From contig WPIO01000009.1 in NCBI GenBank assembly GCA_009760855.2, positions 4,309,001 through 4,373,000 on the forward strand: 64,000 nucleotides of DNA, given 5' to 3'. Each line of letters begins with the position of its first letter. Position 1 is the stretch's first letter. The stretch is from Cristatella mucedo. Taxonomy: Eukaryota; Bryozoa; Phylactolaemata; Cristatellidae. The notes beneath the pieces were generated by a model, which made no database searches, had not been told where the DNA came from, and was given only the letters and a program-made list of their open reading frames with translations. Shown one piece after another: positions 42,860-54,649 of this stretch. A program made the translations under genes and the position numbers.

Positions 42860-43440
42860 ATAGGTACCATTGGAATGATGTTATTCCGACTTGATCTATT
42901 GAAGGAAGGCTCTGAACTCTTTAGGTCCCTATTGCTTATACATTTTCAAAAGTGCTTTTCTTTTAAGACTACTGCTGTCGCCTTACGAACAGATGAGAAC
43001 CTCAGGTCGCAAACCTGACTAGTCTCTTTACGATATTTACATTAAGCCATGTTAAAATAATGAGGCGTTATCGATTCAATAGCCTAAATTGTGTAGCAGC
43101 AAAACAACCGTGGCATCTTTTACTAAGCTTCCAGTTGGTGGTAAGGAATTGCATGCAGCAATACCAGGTCATCGCGAACCTGTATGACTTGACAGGACAG
43201 AGATCCAGCAACAGAAAATTTCGTTCCTCCAGCCTTCCGTCTTGCCACCTGCTCTCTCCCTATTCTGGCCGTTCAGCTGTTGAATCATTTTCAAATTAAT
43301 TAGAGGCCCTACCTTTCACTTACTCTGCGCATACGGCCTGGAACTCCTTACCCACTGACATGACATAATGGCATCCCTTGATCTGGTGACACTCAAAGAG
43401 AAGCTAAAAGGTCCACATGCTTTTCCCAGTATGTGAATCA
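42860..43440 (+). mobile_element. Decayed LINE C-terminal region
   Basis: Shifted frames near 43070-43440 show a LINE-like end: SPYSGRSAV and AHTAWNSLPTDMT echo the APKAWNSLPT block. The family is uncertain and the age is old. Confidence 0.4.
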
Positions 43441-43884
43441 TCCTTCACTGGCTCAGACTCACAATCGTGGTGTTATTATTAGTAATCAGTGTAAATTATA
43501 CAAGGAGAACTTGAGCAACTTACATCCAGACTACTTATTGCTATTTATTTCACAATCAATGGAACATATAGTGTCAAATCAGTACAATACTTATAGGAAA
43601 ACTTCAATCTGGCATACAAGTGCTAGTCAGGTGTTAGATATACCGACTGCAGAAAATCAGCATTGCTGCTAGTGTATAAACGCACCCAGGACAGCTGTTT
43701 GTAGGGTTTATGAACTTTATCTGCTGACTCTCTTGCCAGCCTCTGATACTCTTGCCAGCCTCTGATACTCTAATTGCCAAATCTTCGATGGCTTTTTGTC
43801 TTGCTTGTGCATCTAGTCGCTATATCTTTTTAATATTGCTACTTGTATTGTCAGCATATGCTTACTTCATGGACCCTATGTGGC

Positions 43885-44090
43885 ATCCATAAAGAGATTT
43901 AGTTCTCTTGCCGCGATAGCACTCTAGGTTAGGTGGATGCCTTTCACGACCTCGGGACCGAGGTCGAGGGTTCAAATCCTGTGGTGAGCAATCCTTTATC
44001 GATCTTTTATTGCCGCTGAAAACTGTGGGGATAGCCGTAAAGAGTTTTTTGTCGCTATACAAATAAAGCTGTTGAATCAGCTAGTAGCTT
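43885..44090 (+). mobile_element. SINE-B, tRNA-derived
   Basis: The tRNA-like head has GATAGCACTCTAGGTTAGGT, a long variable arm-like palindrome (ACCTCGGGACCGAGGT) and a B box (GGGTTCAAATCC). The body ends TTGTCGCTATACAAATAAAG. The extra palindrome suggests descent from a class II tRNA (Ser/Leu type). Confidence 0.75.
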
Positions 44091-44404
44091 TAAACGTTCT
44101 TTATTGCATCTGTAGATCTTATTTTAAGAAATGGAAAGAGCACGATTCCTTGATTAAATGTGCTGCAAAACCTGTCTTCAAGTTCTTACAATAACGGCTG
44201 CCTCGTGACTGATCGTTTTCATTTAAAAGGCTGGTGCTAAATCTGAGCCGTTGAAGTCAACTTAGTTGGAAATTGCCTTACGGAGGCACGGCTAGAACGA
44301 CTTACGTATGCAAGACCTTTGGCAAATGATTGTTTGCTGCGAATATGTGAATATTGATGGACGCCGTTGCTCTATGCTTGCTAGTCTGTAAGATGAGCTG
44401 GTGA

Positions 44405-44550
44405 TCGCGGAGCCGTGGTGGCACAATAAGTAAGGCTGTTGCTTTTCATGACCTCGATCCCGAAGTCGTGGGTTTGAATCCTGCGGTGGGCGATCCTTTA
44501 TTGCCACTGCAAGCGCGGTGATGGCCTTAAATAAATAAATCCTAGCTGAT
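44405..44550 (+). mobile_element. SINE-B
   Basis: Head GCCGTGGTGGCACAATAAGT, arm CCTCGATCCCGAAGTCGTGG, B box GGGTTTGAATCC, then a short body ending AAATAAATAAATCC. It lies tail to tail with the next copy. Confidence 0.75.
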
Positions 44551-44765
44551 TAAGCAGCCTCTTTTTGTATAGCGACAGAAGAGCCTTGACGGCTATCGCC
44601 ACCACTTGCAGTTGCGATAAAGGATCGCCCACAACAGGAATCAAACCCACGACCTCGGGACCGAGGTCGTGAAAGCAACTGCCTTACCTATTATAGCCTC
44701 CCGCTTAAAGACTCTTCTGTCGCTATACAAAAGAGGCTGTTATATTAGCTGTATTGCTTTACCAT
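44549..44765 (-). mobile_element. SINE-B, inverted neighbour plus a short tail piece
   Basis: The reverse complement carries the head (to about 44698), the B box near 44640 and the body TGTATAGCGACAGAAGAGCC reading leftward. After 44700 a short + strand body end (TCTTCTGTCGCTATACAAAA) belongs to a further broken copy. Confidence 0.7.
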
Positions 44766-45354
44766 TTTTTAAGAACGTACAAATTAGCAGGACAAAATCA
44801 TGCTTCCAGTGCCTCCAGCACTCTCGCGGTCAACATTTAGCTCGTCCCCAAAATAGTTCATCTCTTGTGGCCATTTGCATGGATATTTGTATTACAACGG
44901 CCTCATCTGAAAAGTAGCCACCAGTGGTTGGTGGGGAGAGGCACGGTGGCGCCATCGAGCTCCTATGTCTGTAGAAGAGGGTAGTCGGCGTTCTGGTACC
45001 TCAGCAGATCCACTGTACTATCAGCTTGGGTGTTAAGGCGTTTGGGTGAGTGGCCAACCACTGTGTGGCCAGATGGCTGAGTCAATGCGATAATATCGGC
45101 TTGCAAGCACTTAGGTTGACACGCACCACTCTCAACATTATCTCTGCATAGATATTTACCGGATATTCGTCCTTAAACATTCTGCCGTTCAGGCTGCTAA
45201 ATAGGTGCATTATCCACTAATATTAAATGAAAAAAACTCTCAATGATGCTATTCAGCCTATTTATTTCCTGCCGATGACACAGTATTTCTGCTCAGTGCT
45301 GCGATATCTTAATGGAGGTGGATTACGTCTTCACAGGTACTTTAGTTTAGTAAG

Positions 45355-45535
45355 CAAAGAAAGGTGTAGCAGAACGGCCTACTCGACCCATAGGGCTACC
45401 GAACGCGTACCGAAAGCTGCCTAGGTTGTGAGTGTGCTACAAAAAACTTTCCTGCTGTAAGTGCGCTATACAAAGCATCAATATAGTCTGTAGGGCTTTG
45501 TGTAGTTACAGACAGAGATACGCACATTACATTTT
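45355..45535 (+). mobile_element. LINE-B 3' end
   Basis: Contains the GGGCTACCGAACGCGTACCG block, AGTGCGCTATACAAAGC and GTTACAGACAGAGATACGCA of the LINE-B tail. Very short, 5'-truncated. Confidence 0.7.
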
Positions 45536-45539
45536 TGGT

Positions 45540-45690
45540 GAAACATAATGGTAAGGTAAGGCGGCTGCTTTTCACAACCTCGGGACCGAGGTATTGGATT
45601 CGAAGCTTATTATGAACGATCCTCCATTGCCGCTGCAAGCAGTGATGATTCTGTCGCTGTATAAAAGAAGCCGTTAAAATCAGCTGGCAT
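45540..45690 (+). mobile_element. SINE-B
   Basis: ACCTCGGGACCGAGGT arm, a degraded B box (TGGATTCGAAGC) and a body ending GTCGCTGTATAAAAGAAGCC. Directly downstream of the LINE-B tail. Confidence 0.65.
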
Positions 45691-46165
45691 TACATTAGCA
45701 TAGATGAAGCAGCTCAGGACGGCTGGATAAGATTTGCCACAGTCCAAGCGGTAATAGGACAGCGGATGTCATTGCATAGGAAAGCGGACATTAGTTAGAC
45801 TGTCTAAAAGTTCCTATCTCTAAAGTCTGACATTCGAGTCAATAGAGCTGGGTTCGACAAATGACCGATGATCCAACGAAATCTTCCGCAATCCACTAGA
45901 ATTAGGCTAAAAGCGACCAGACTTAGGCGTCGCCGAGCTCGAATTGTGTGCTGGGATTGTAGCATACATTTGAATTTATCGGTCCACCAAGTTTCATGTC
46001 GCTGCGCCCACGAACTTATGCAAATGAGCTTTGACGCCGGGCACCTATTCAATCCACTGCAATCCGCCACAATCCACCGCAATCCATTCTAGTTCTCGTC
46101 AAATCCACCACAAATCAGCTGCGAACAGCTCCAGAAAGTTTGGAATGTCAAACTACGCTGCACTT

Positions 46166-46240
46166 AATATTAATAATAATGCACTTGATAAAGCGCCCTC
46201 AGAGAACTCAATCTCTCTCAAGGCGCTTTACATTTACTTA
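46166..46240 (-). mobile_element. LINE-A 3' tail in the left satellite arm
   Basis: Reversed tail AATAATAATGCACTTGATAA with AAGCGCCCTCAGAGAACTCA and CTCAAGGCGCTTTACATTTA. About 75 bases; absent from the matching place in the right arm. Confidence 0.8.
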
Positions 46241-47779
46241 CAATGTAGCCAGCATATTTCTCGTGATTCAGCTCACGCGTTCTCATGAAGTCCACTGAAA
46301 TAAGATTGCAATGGCCCACGCCAATACCGCAATCCACCAAAATTCACTGCGTTCCACCGTGAAACCAAAAAATCCTGTTTGAAAAGCTCCTATTTTAATT
46401 GCATATGACAGCATATTCTGCAATGCATGGCAATCGATGGTAATGGCATGGGCAAATACGGCTATTCATTATAGTCCATCGCAAATCACTAGGAAGCGAT
46501 TCGGCCAAGATCAAATATATCTTACCAGTCACAGCCCACTGTGTTGAAAGTGCAATCAAATCATTTCAACCAATCGTGCACATACAATCGCGAGCAGTGA
46601 ACGGCAATCGACAGCTATGTCCTGGGCCAATACCTCTATTCCCGGCAAATTGAAGAGAAATTGACTGAGCGAAACCCTCAATTGGTGTTACATATAAAAT
46701 TCCAGTGGGTCCAAAGTAAAGCCGTGGAGTTTTCAAGATGCTTTGTTTGCTAACTGTCAGCAATGCACGGCAATCAACAGCAATGGTATCGACCGATAGC
46801 GAAATCCATGGAAAATTGACAAGATTGGCTGCAATAAACTGCAACTCTCATTCCACGTAACATGTACCTGTGTGCGCCCATTATTTTGACCCATGGTTCG
46901 CGTTCAATCGAAGGCAACGCACGGCAATCGACGGCAATGGCCCGGGAAATATGCCAATCCAAGACGGGCAGTTACAAATGGACCGACAGTTGCTGAGAGA
47001 AGCTCCAACGTTTCTTGTGGATTGCACTACACTGCGTTAAAAGTGCAGCCACGTCCTTTTATACAATCGACAAAGGCATAATCGAGGGCAATGCACGTCA
47101 ATCGACGGCTATGGCTCGGTCTCTACATAAATCTGGTTCAAATTTTCTGGAAATTGCTTGAATTTACAATTATCCTCCCACATAACGTTAACTGTGGACG
47201 TGCACACTGTCCTTTATCGCGTTCAATCTTAGGAAATCCGTGGCTATTGACGGCAATTTCCCGAGACAATACAGCAATCTATGATTTTCTGTTGCAACTA
47301 CAAGCAAAGATGGTGGGAGAAGATCGCATTTTTCTCGCGTAACAGAGTGCTTTGTTAAAAGGGCAACCGCATCCTGTCAACCAATCTTGAACGCACATGC
47401 GAGGGCGATGCGCGGCAATCGACGGCAACGGCCAGGGAAAATATGGAAATCTATAACGGTCCATTAAAAATGACTGGACGCTGCTGGGCGACGCTTCCAT
47501 TTAGATTTCTCGTTCGTTTATATTCTATTTTTAGTGCACCCTGGAAATTCTCTTGGCAATGCCAGCTCTCGGTCACTGCATTGCAATATACGGCAAAGGC
47601 CTTTGTAAATACAGCTATCTTTTGCAATCCGTTGCAAATCGACTGCACCTAGGCTGTGCAAAGTTAGAGTACGCATAAGGTATTAAATTTAACTTTTTTT
47701 AAACGCAATGTCATACCTAATGTAATATGCTTAACTTAAAGTGATTCTTTGTCCGACTGACTAGGCCCCTAATTACTTG

Positions 47780-47870
47780 GCAGTGACCTGCAAACTGAAA
47801 GTACAAACCCCTGGAAACTTGCGACCTGCAAACTGAAAGTTCGCACCCCTAGAAACTTCCTCCACAGCCC
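47780..47870. repeat. ~39-bp direct duplication in the satellite centre
   Basis: GACCTGCAAACTGAAAGT followed by CCCCTGGAAACTT or CCCCTAGAAACTT occurs twice in tandem in the unpaired spacer between the two arms. Confidence 0.75.
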
Positions 47871-50029
47871 TCAGGTAAAGGACGATAAATAAATGTCTAT
47901 TATTTTCACCTTAACATCACTACAGTTGTGCGAGCCCCAAGCTTTACTAATTAACGTAGCTTCTCGCCTTACCGCTGATGTTTTAGTGCTCACCGGTATT
48001 CTAATGCTCACCACACCTGGCCGTGGACGGCCGGTGACACGTTTTTCCAGCTAACCACAAGGTCTGCCTCACCTTGTACGATCGCTTGACCCATAAACCT
48101 GGTCTCACGACTTCAGTTGAGTGTGTACACTTAAAATGGATAGATTTCCGTATTTTCCCAAGCCGTTGCCGTCAATTGCCTTCGCATCGCTCTCGCATGT
48201 TCAAGATTGATTGATAGAATACGGTTGCACTTTCAAAACAGAACACTGTTTGGCAAGACAAATTTGATCTTATCCCACCTGCTTTAATTGATAATTCTAA
48301 TAGACAATCGTAGATTGCTGTATCGTCTCGGGAAATTGCCATCAATTGCCATGGATTGCCCATTGTTAAAGGCGAAAAAAACAGCACGTGCGCCCACACT
48401 TAGCGTTATGTGGGAGGATAATTTGAAAATTCAAACAACGAATTTCAAACACATTTTAACCAGATTGCTGCAGAGACCCAGCCATTGTCGTCGATTGACG
48501 TGCATTGCCCTCGACTGTGCCCTTGTCGACTGTATAAAAGGATGTGTCTGCAGTTTTAATGCTGTGTAGTGCAATACGCAAGAAACATTGGAGCTTCTCT
48601 CAGCAACTGTCGGTCCATTTGTAACTGTCCGTTATGGATTGGCATATTTCCCGGGCCATTGCCGTCGATTGCCGTGCGTTGCCGTCGATTGAACATGCAC
48701 CATGGGTCAAAATAATGGGCGCACACAGGTATATGTTACGTGGAATGAGAGTTGCAGTTTATTGCAGCCAATCTTGTCAATTTTCCACGGTATTCGCTTT
48801 CGGCCGCTACCACTGCTGTTGATTGCCGTGCATTGCTGACAGTTAGCAAACAAAGCATCTTGAAAACTCCACGGCTTTACTTTGGACCCACTGGAATTTT
48901 ATATATAACACCAATTGAGGCTTCCGCACAGCCAATTTCTCTTTAATTTGCCGGAAATGGGGGTATTGACCCGGGCATTGCTGTCGATTGCCGTTCACTG
49001 CTCTCGATTGTACGTGCACGATTGGTTGAAAGGATTTGATTGCACTTTCAACACGGTGAGCTGTAACAGGCAAGATATATTTGATCTTGGCCCAGTCACT
49101 TCCCAGTGATTTGCGATAGACCATAACGGATTGCCGTCTTTGCCCGTGCCATTGCCGTCGACCCAAGATTGAACGATCAGAGCTGTTTAAAATGGTTCAA
49201 GGTATGTGCTCGAGCAGTGAGATTCCACGTGGAATGAGAACTGGAGTTTAGTGCAGCCGATTTCTTTTCGATTTGCCACGGATTTCGGTATTTGTCCCTG
49301 CCATTGCTGTCGCTTGCTGTGCATTGTTGACAATTAACGTAAAAAATAGGTTGAAAGTCCTACAATTTCACTTTTAGCACAAAGAAATGTGAAATACGCC
49401 GACAATCGGCACTTCGTGCAGCCAATTTAGTGTCAACTTGCCACGGATTGTAGTGGATTGTTGCTTTCGAGCCGAGCCGTTGCCTTAGATTGCCATGCAT
49501 TGTGTGACATTGTACGAGCGAAATATCTTAAAATTATGTGGTTGACTTTAACCAGTGTGCTTTGTAACGTGCATTACAAATTGGAGCATTGCGAAACTGA
49601 TTTCATGGCATTTTGCATCAGATTGCTGTAAATTGAGGTATTGGCCCGGGTCATTGCAGTCAATTGCAACGCATTTCTGCCGAATGATCAAGGCGATTGT
49701 AGTGCTATTGTGGTATTACACAATAATCACAATTAGACCAACGTGCAATCACTATTAGAGCTGAGAGTGTACGTATTCTGGTCGTTTTTAGCGGGTTTCG
49801 GAACATTGACGTACTACCAGTGCAGTTGCAGTCGATTGCAGTGTATTGCTACAGAATGGCCGAGGCAATGACTGTGAAGTTATGCGCGTACACAGGAACT
49901 GAAGAGTAGAGCAGCAGCGTGCCATCATAATTAGAGCTTCTAGTGTACGGTTCGTGGTCTGGTCGCTGTGTGACGGATTGCAGCGGATTTCGGCGGATTG
50001 CGGAAGACTGTGGTATGGGACCGGGCCGT

Positions 50030-50720
50030 TGCAGTCGATTATTGTAATTCCCTTTTGGCTGGGCTACCGAAGAAAGCTATTATGCCACTACAGCGGACTA
50101 TGAATATGGCTGCAAGGCTGGTCTTCAAGTCCCAGCGGTTTGAGCACGTATCACCTCTGCTGAAAGAGCTAGGATGGTTGCCGGTTGAGCAAAGGATACA
50201 GAGCAAAGTTCTTACGCTTACCCACAAGGCCGGCCACAGCTTGTCTCCTTCGTACCTAGCTGAACTGCTGCATCAGTTTCAGCCTGTTCGCGCCCTCAGG
50301 TCCTGTGTGGACAATAAATTAGCTGTCCCATTCCTCCGCTTAAAGACAGTTGGCGACAGAAGCTTGAGCTCTGCAGGTCCTAGACTGTGGAACTCGCTTC
50401 CACAATTCTTACGCAACGACATCTACTCTCCAACTGCCGACTATGGCAATTTTTACGCAACGACATCTACTCTCCAACTGCCGACTATTGCACATCTTTT
50501 TCAGCGGTCCTGAACTGCTACTTCTATGCTACTCACTACCTCAACTGCTCTCCTAACTCTGCTATGCTTCCCACTTTCTCTTTGTTGCGTGAGACGAAGT
50601 CTGTTGGCTACCGAATGCATACCGAAAGCCGCTTAGGCTCTCAGTGCGCTATACAAAACTCTCCTGCGTAACACCCACATGGTCTTCATGACTTTGTGGA
50701 GTTACTGACGGAGATACATG
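50030..50720 (+). mobile_element. LINE-B C-terminal region and tail
   Basis: Starts YCNSLLAGLPKKAIMPLQRT and contains LLKELGWLPVEQRIQSKVLT, FLRLKTVGDRSLSSAGPRLW and NSLPQFL. The tail is ACACCCACATGGTCTTCATG and GAGTTACTGACGGAGATACA. A 40-base segment (TACGCAACGACATCTACTCT...) is tandemly duplicated at about 50411-50490. It interrupts the right satellite arm. Confidence 0.85.
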
Positions 50721-51390
50721 ACATGATTGCAATCTATTGCACGAGAAAGCGTGTGCATAATGGATTGAAATTTCGTGGATGCACTTTGACCTGAATATGT
50801 TTTCATGCAATTTTCGCAGAGTGTGCTGTTATATGCAATAAAAAAAGAGCTTTTCGAACAGTATTTTTTTATTGTATGGTAGAATGCGGTGGATTTCAGT
50901 ATTGGCCTGGGGCCACTGCAAACTTATTTCAGTGGACTTCTTGGAGAACTCATGAGCGGAATCACATGAAACTTTTCGGATACATTGTACGCGTAGTGTA
51001 GTTTGATATTCCAAACTTTTTGGAGCTGCGGGTGGCTGATTTGTGGGGCATTTGACGGGAACTAGAATGGGTTGCGGTGGATTGTGGTGGGTTTCGGTAC
51101 AGGCATCCGGTGTCAAAGCTCATTTGCATTAGTAGGCGTGCGCGAAGCGACAGGAAATTTTGTAGTCAGATAAATTCGAACGTGTACTACTTCTACTACT
51201 ACTCAGCGAAAAATTTGAGCTTGGCACAGCTTAAGTCTGGTCGTTGCTAATCTAATTAGAGTGGATCGCCGTGGATTTAGGTGAATGGCGGTAATTCCTC
51301 GTACTCATACCTAGTTGCTGTCCAGCAGTCATAGCCACAGCTGAAAATTAAGGACCCCGACCTACCCGCCAAATAAGCAACGCCCAATCT

Positions 51391-51541
51391 GCCGAGCTGG
51401 TTTGGTTTAGCGGTTAAGGTGCTCGTCCCGACCAAGGTCTGACTGAGGTCGTGGGCTCGAGCCCCGAGGCATAAGTGAAGCGCCTGAATAGAGATTAAGC
51501 TCTCTTGAGGCGCTCTATAAATGAATTATATTATATTATAA
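51391..51541 (+). mobile_element. SINE-A, best-preserved copy
   Basis: GCCGAGCTGGTTTGGTTTAG, CGGTTAAGGTGCTCG (A-box region) and GTGGGCTCGAGCCCCGAGGC (B box) form the tRNA-like head. AAGCGCCTGAATAGAGATTA, GCTCTCTTGAGGCGCTCTAT and AAATGAATTATATTATATTA form the LINE-A-like tail with an AT-rich end. Confidence 0.85.
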
Positions 51542-51654
51542 TCGACTAACGCGACCTGTTCAACTGACTGATTCAGTGACGTCAGCACCACGCGGTAATG
51601 GCTGCTGCCGGCAGCGTTTTCATGTACCGCCCAAAACCACTATACCAGTAATAA

Positions 51655-52016
51655 TAATAATAATAATGCATTTGATAAAGCACCCTCAGAGAACTTAATC
51701 TCTTTATAGGCGCTTTCCATTTGCTGCAAAGGGAAACGCGATTAAATGGTGAGTAATATCGTGCTTGATAAACAACATGAACAACGTGGTTAAGGGTGAC
51801 ATGCACAGGGTCAGCATGCAAGTGTGGTTAGTGGCAGCATGCACAATGTCAGCACGCATAAGCACATGAAGGAAGAATCACAGAGACCCACTAAATGCTG
51901 TCTTAAATAGGTGTTTTTAAGTTATTTTTAAATGTGGTCAGGTCAGGGGATGTCGTGACGCAAGTCGGAAGTGAGTTCCAGGCTTTGTGAGCAAACGAAC
52001 TAAATATACGGTCAAC
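51655..52016 (-). mobile_element. LINE-A 3' fragment
   Basis: Reversed ATT tail at 51651-51665, then the tail hairpin, 3' UTR and the last ORF codons. It stops at GGTCAACAC near 52015 next to the internal side of the LTR fragment. Confidence 0.85.
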
Positions 52017-52097
52017 ACATTTCTGACCTGTACACACATTCAAAACAAAGATCACGCACTCAAAGCAGAAGGTTACTAAAAATCTTCGTCACTGCAA

Positions 52098-52106
52098 GGG
52101 TCGCCA
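52098..52106 (-). other. Candidate tRNA primer-binding site of an LTR element
   Basis: The - strand reads TGGCGACCC, three bases after the CA end of the candidate LTR at 52110. This is the expected place and the usual TGG start of a retroelement primer-binding site. Internal sequence is lost 60-80 bases further on. Confidence 0.5.
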
Positions 52107-52109
52107 AAA

Positions 52110-52978
52110 TGTAGCCGAGTTCCAGGGGTCAGAGGCCATTTCCCGCCTAGTCGCGCCGTGCTCTGGCCACGTCGCTGCTCGCCATGCCGCTGAGCTAGGG
52201 TAAGACGAGCGGCCGTCACGTTAAACCTCTTTAGAATATCGCATGCGCCAACAACTACAGGAGAACTAAACAAGTCTACGGGGGAAGGTCTGTACAAAGT
52301 ACACTGTATGGGCGCAAGACGACACCGCAAGCACGAACAAACGTACGTTTGTTGGTCACTCGGCTTCCGCAATCTCGCCGTTGTACCGATCCATACCAGC
52401 AGTACGCGCGAACACCATAAAAGATTCGGCTAGCGGAATAACTGCTTGGCTAGTCGGAGTCAACATCTATCACAGTCGAGAGATTCCGCCGAAAAAGCCA
52501 ACTCACGGGGGGGGCCGCGAACACACCGCGCGGGTAATGCGAAATATACAAATCACGACGACGACATTCTATTTAGCTCCGCTCGGGCCTCGGGTACTCG
52601 TCGCCTTGCGTGCGTGGCTCCATCACCGGGGCACGCCAGCACCCACCCGGGTGCATAACTCGGCGAGACCGAGAGCCTCCAACACCACGACCTACTCGGC
52701 CAACTTCCCGTACCCAAGAGCCCCAGTGCCCTCTCGTCACCACACATCCAGCCATACCCATAGGTCATACCCCGGCTTAGCCGGCGATCCTTACCACGTT
52801 ACAGCCGTCCCGTCTAAGCCAACCGAACCTAGTCTGGGTACAAAGCTGACCCATGCAGTAATAGAGCATCCCGTACGTTCACCTGTAACTCAACGAAGGG
52901 TTAAGGAAGGCGTGGCTGTCACCATTGAGCATTTTCTACGACACACTCGAAGCTTTTTGTTCTAATGCGGTAACCTCA
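52110..52978 (-). mobile_element. Candidate LTR of a truncated retrotransposon
   Basis: On the - strand it would begin TGAGGTTACCGC and end CTCGGCTACA, the TG...CA ends expected of an LTR, and is followed at once by the primer-binding site. The segment is clearly GC-richer than its surroundings and contains a chance open frame of 194 codons on the + strand. Only one LTR is present; the internal region and second LTR are missing. The outer boundary at 52978 is set only by the TG/CA rule. Confidence 0.45.
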
Positions 52979-53590
<612 letters not shown>

Positions 53591-53974
53591 TATAGTATAT
53601 AGTAGTATTAGTAGTATAGAAGTAGCATTGCAGAATGGCTGGCAGCAATAAACCACCTTCGACAGCAGCCAAGAGCTTTTGATCGCTTGCGGCCTACTTC
53701 CTCGATGTTTCACATTCAATGCTCGTCAGTGACTTTGACAACATGTTTATTTCTATAATGAAGCTGCTGCTGGGCTTTACAATGTGCTCTCGTGTCGTCA
53801 CAGATAAAAATTATTGCCAAGTTACTGCCAACTAATACTGTGGTCCACTGAAGAACGGCTACAGCAAAATGACCTGCTTCTCAAATTTCTTCTTAATGAT
53901 ATTCTTTCTATTGACTGCGACTGTTTTGTGGTTTCGATCCCTGTGTGGCTCAAGCCAGCTGGACAACCCGAGTG

Positions 53975-54050
53975 TTCAATGTAAAGCGCCTAGAGAGAGA
54001 TTAAGTTCTCTAAGGGCGCTTTATCAAGTGCATCGAGTGCATTATTATTT
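53975..54050 (+). mobile_element. LINE-A 3' tail
   Basis: TGTAAAGCGCCTAGAGAGAG, then the GCGCTTTATCAAGTGCATCG tail, where CGAGTGCATT is a small duplication before ATTATT. About 75 bases. Confidence 0.8.
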
Positions 54051-54649
54051 AGATTCCCAATTTCATTGGGGTAAGCATACTTATCGATTACCTAAGCTTT
54101 CTATATGGCTACGGGTACATCCTTACCTGCATGTAGAATGCATAGGACGCGATGCGTAGACGACTTCCGAGAGAGCTTTGTACTTAAGCTTGGCACAGTG
54201 AGCTGGACAGCTAAGGTCGAGCCGTCGACCGAAGGTGCAAAGAGCAGCGATGGTTCGCATTTGTTTGTTAGGTACTCCCCATGTGAATCTCTTAAGCTCT
54301 AGCTTGGAGTTGCCGCTACGAAATCCACAAGCTCTTCGAAAACATCTGCAGACTGGTTACGAACGTTAAGCTTTCAAAACTCCTAATAGATCTGGTACGT
54401 GAGTCAGCAGTTGCCGTTTTATCTCAGGCCACATCGGTCCCCTTTTACTCTCACAGACCTCCTGCCCAGTTTCATTCTAAGTAGACGTGTATATCAACTC
54501 TGTCGCTTCTCCTCCTTGGTCCGTCTAAAGCACTCTGCTTCTCCCTTTTCCCAGTCACGAAGATATGTGCGGCATCATGGTAGTCGGATCATTGTACATT
54601 TCGTGTTCAATCCGTGTCGTGTGGGTGTCAAGTCTCACACACGAGAAGG
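54051..54649. other. Unassigned, possibly older LINE sequence
   Basis: No clear feature. The sequence just before 54650 could be the upstream, strongly decayed part of the LINE-B copy. Confidence 0.3.

Larger units (their letters stand above)
45800..51310. repeat. Large imperfect inverted repeat built of a ~165-bp satellite
   Basis: The left arm (about 45.80-47.46 kb) carries GGCAATCGACGGCAATGG-like motifs near 46434, 46602, 46766, 46919, 47097, 47241 and 47415. The right arm (about 48.14-51.31 kb) carries the reverse complement near 48160, 48335, 48480, 48655, 48815, 48975, 49140, 49300, 49475, 49650, 49820 and 50020. Spacing is about 145-195 bp. The arms match each other over long stretches: 46774-46962 against 48634-48822 is nearly identical as reverse complement, and 46031-46160 pairs with 50990-51115. 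The centre (about 47.47-48.13 kb) is unpaired. LINE-B splits the right arm. No transposase is seen. Confidence 0.8.

Noticed and set aside
44585..44700. tRNA-Ser/Leu gene
   Set aside because: The long-arm-like palindrome is suggestive, but every copy is followed by a shared SINE body and several are degraded.
46774..46962. Conserved 62-codon protein (also at 48634-48822)
   Set aside because: The two near-identical frames are the two arms of the inverted satellite; similarity is at the DNA level and shows no sign of protein-level selection.
46774..48822. Assembly-induced palindrome
   Set aside because: Cannot be fully excluded from sequence alone, but the arms differ by many substitutions, indels and separate LINE insertions, which an assembly artefact would not produce.
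46400..49900. CRISPR-like array (regularly spaced repeats)
   Set aside because: The spacing is about 165 bp, the repeat is degenerate and the intervening sequence is itself conserved between units; this is satellite DNA in an animal genome.
52381..52965. 194-codon protein-coding gene on the + strand
   Set aside because: It lies wholly within the GC-rich candidate LTR, has no recognisable domain, and is opposite to the element's orientation.
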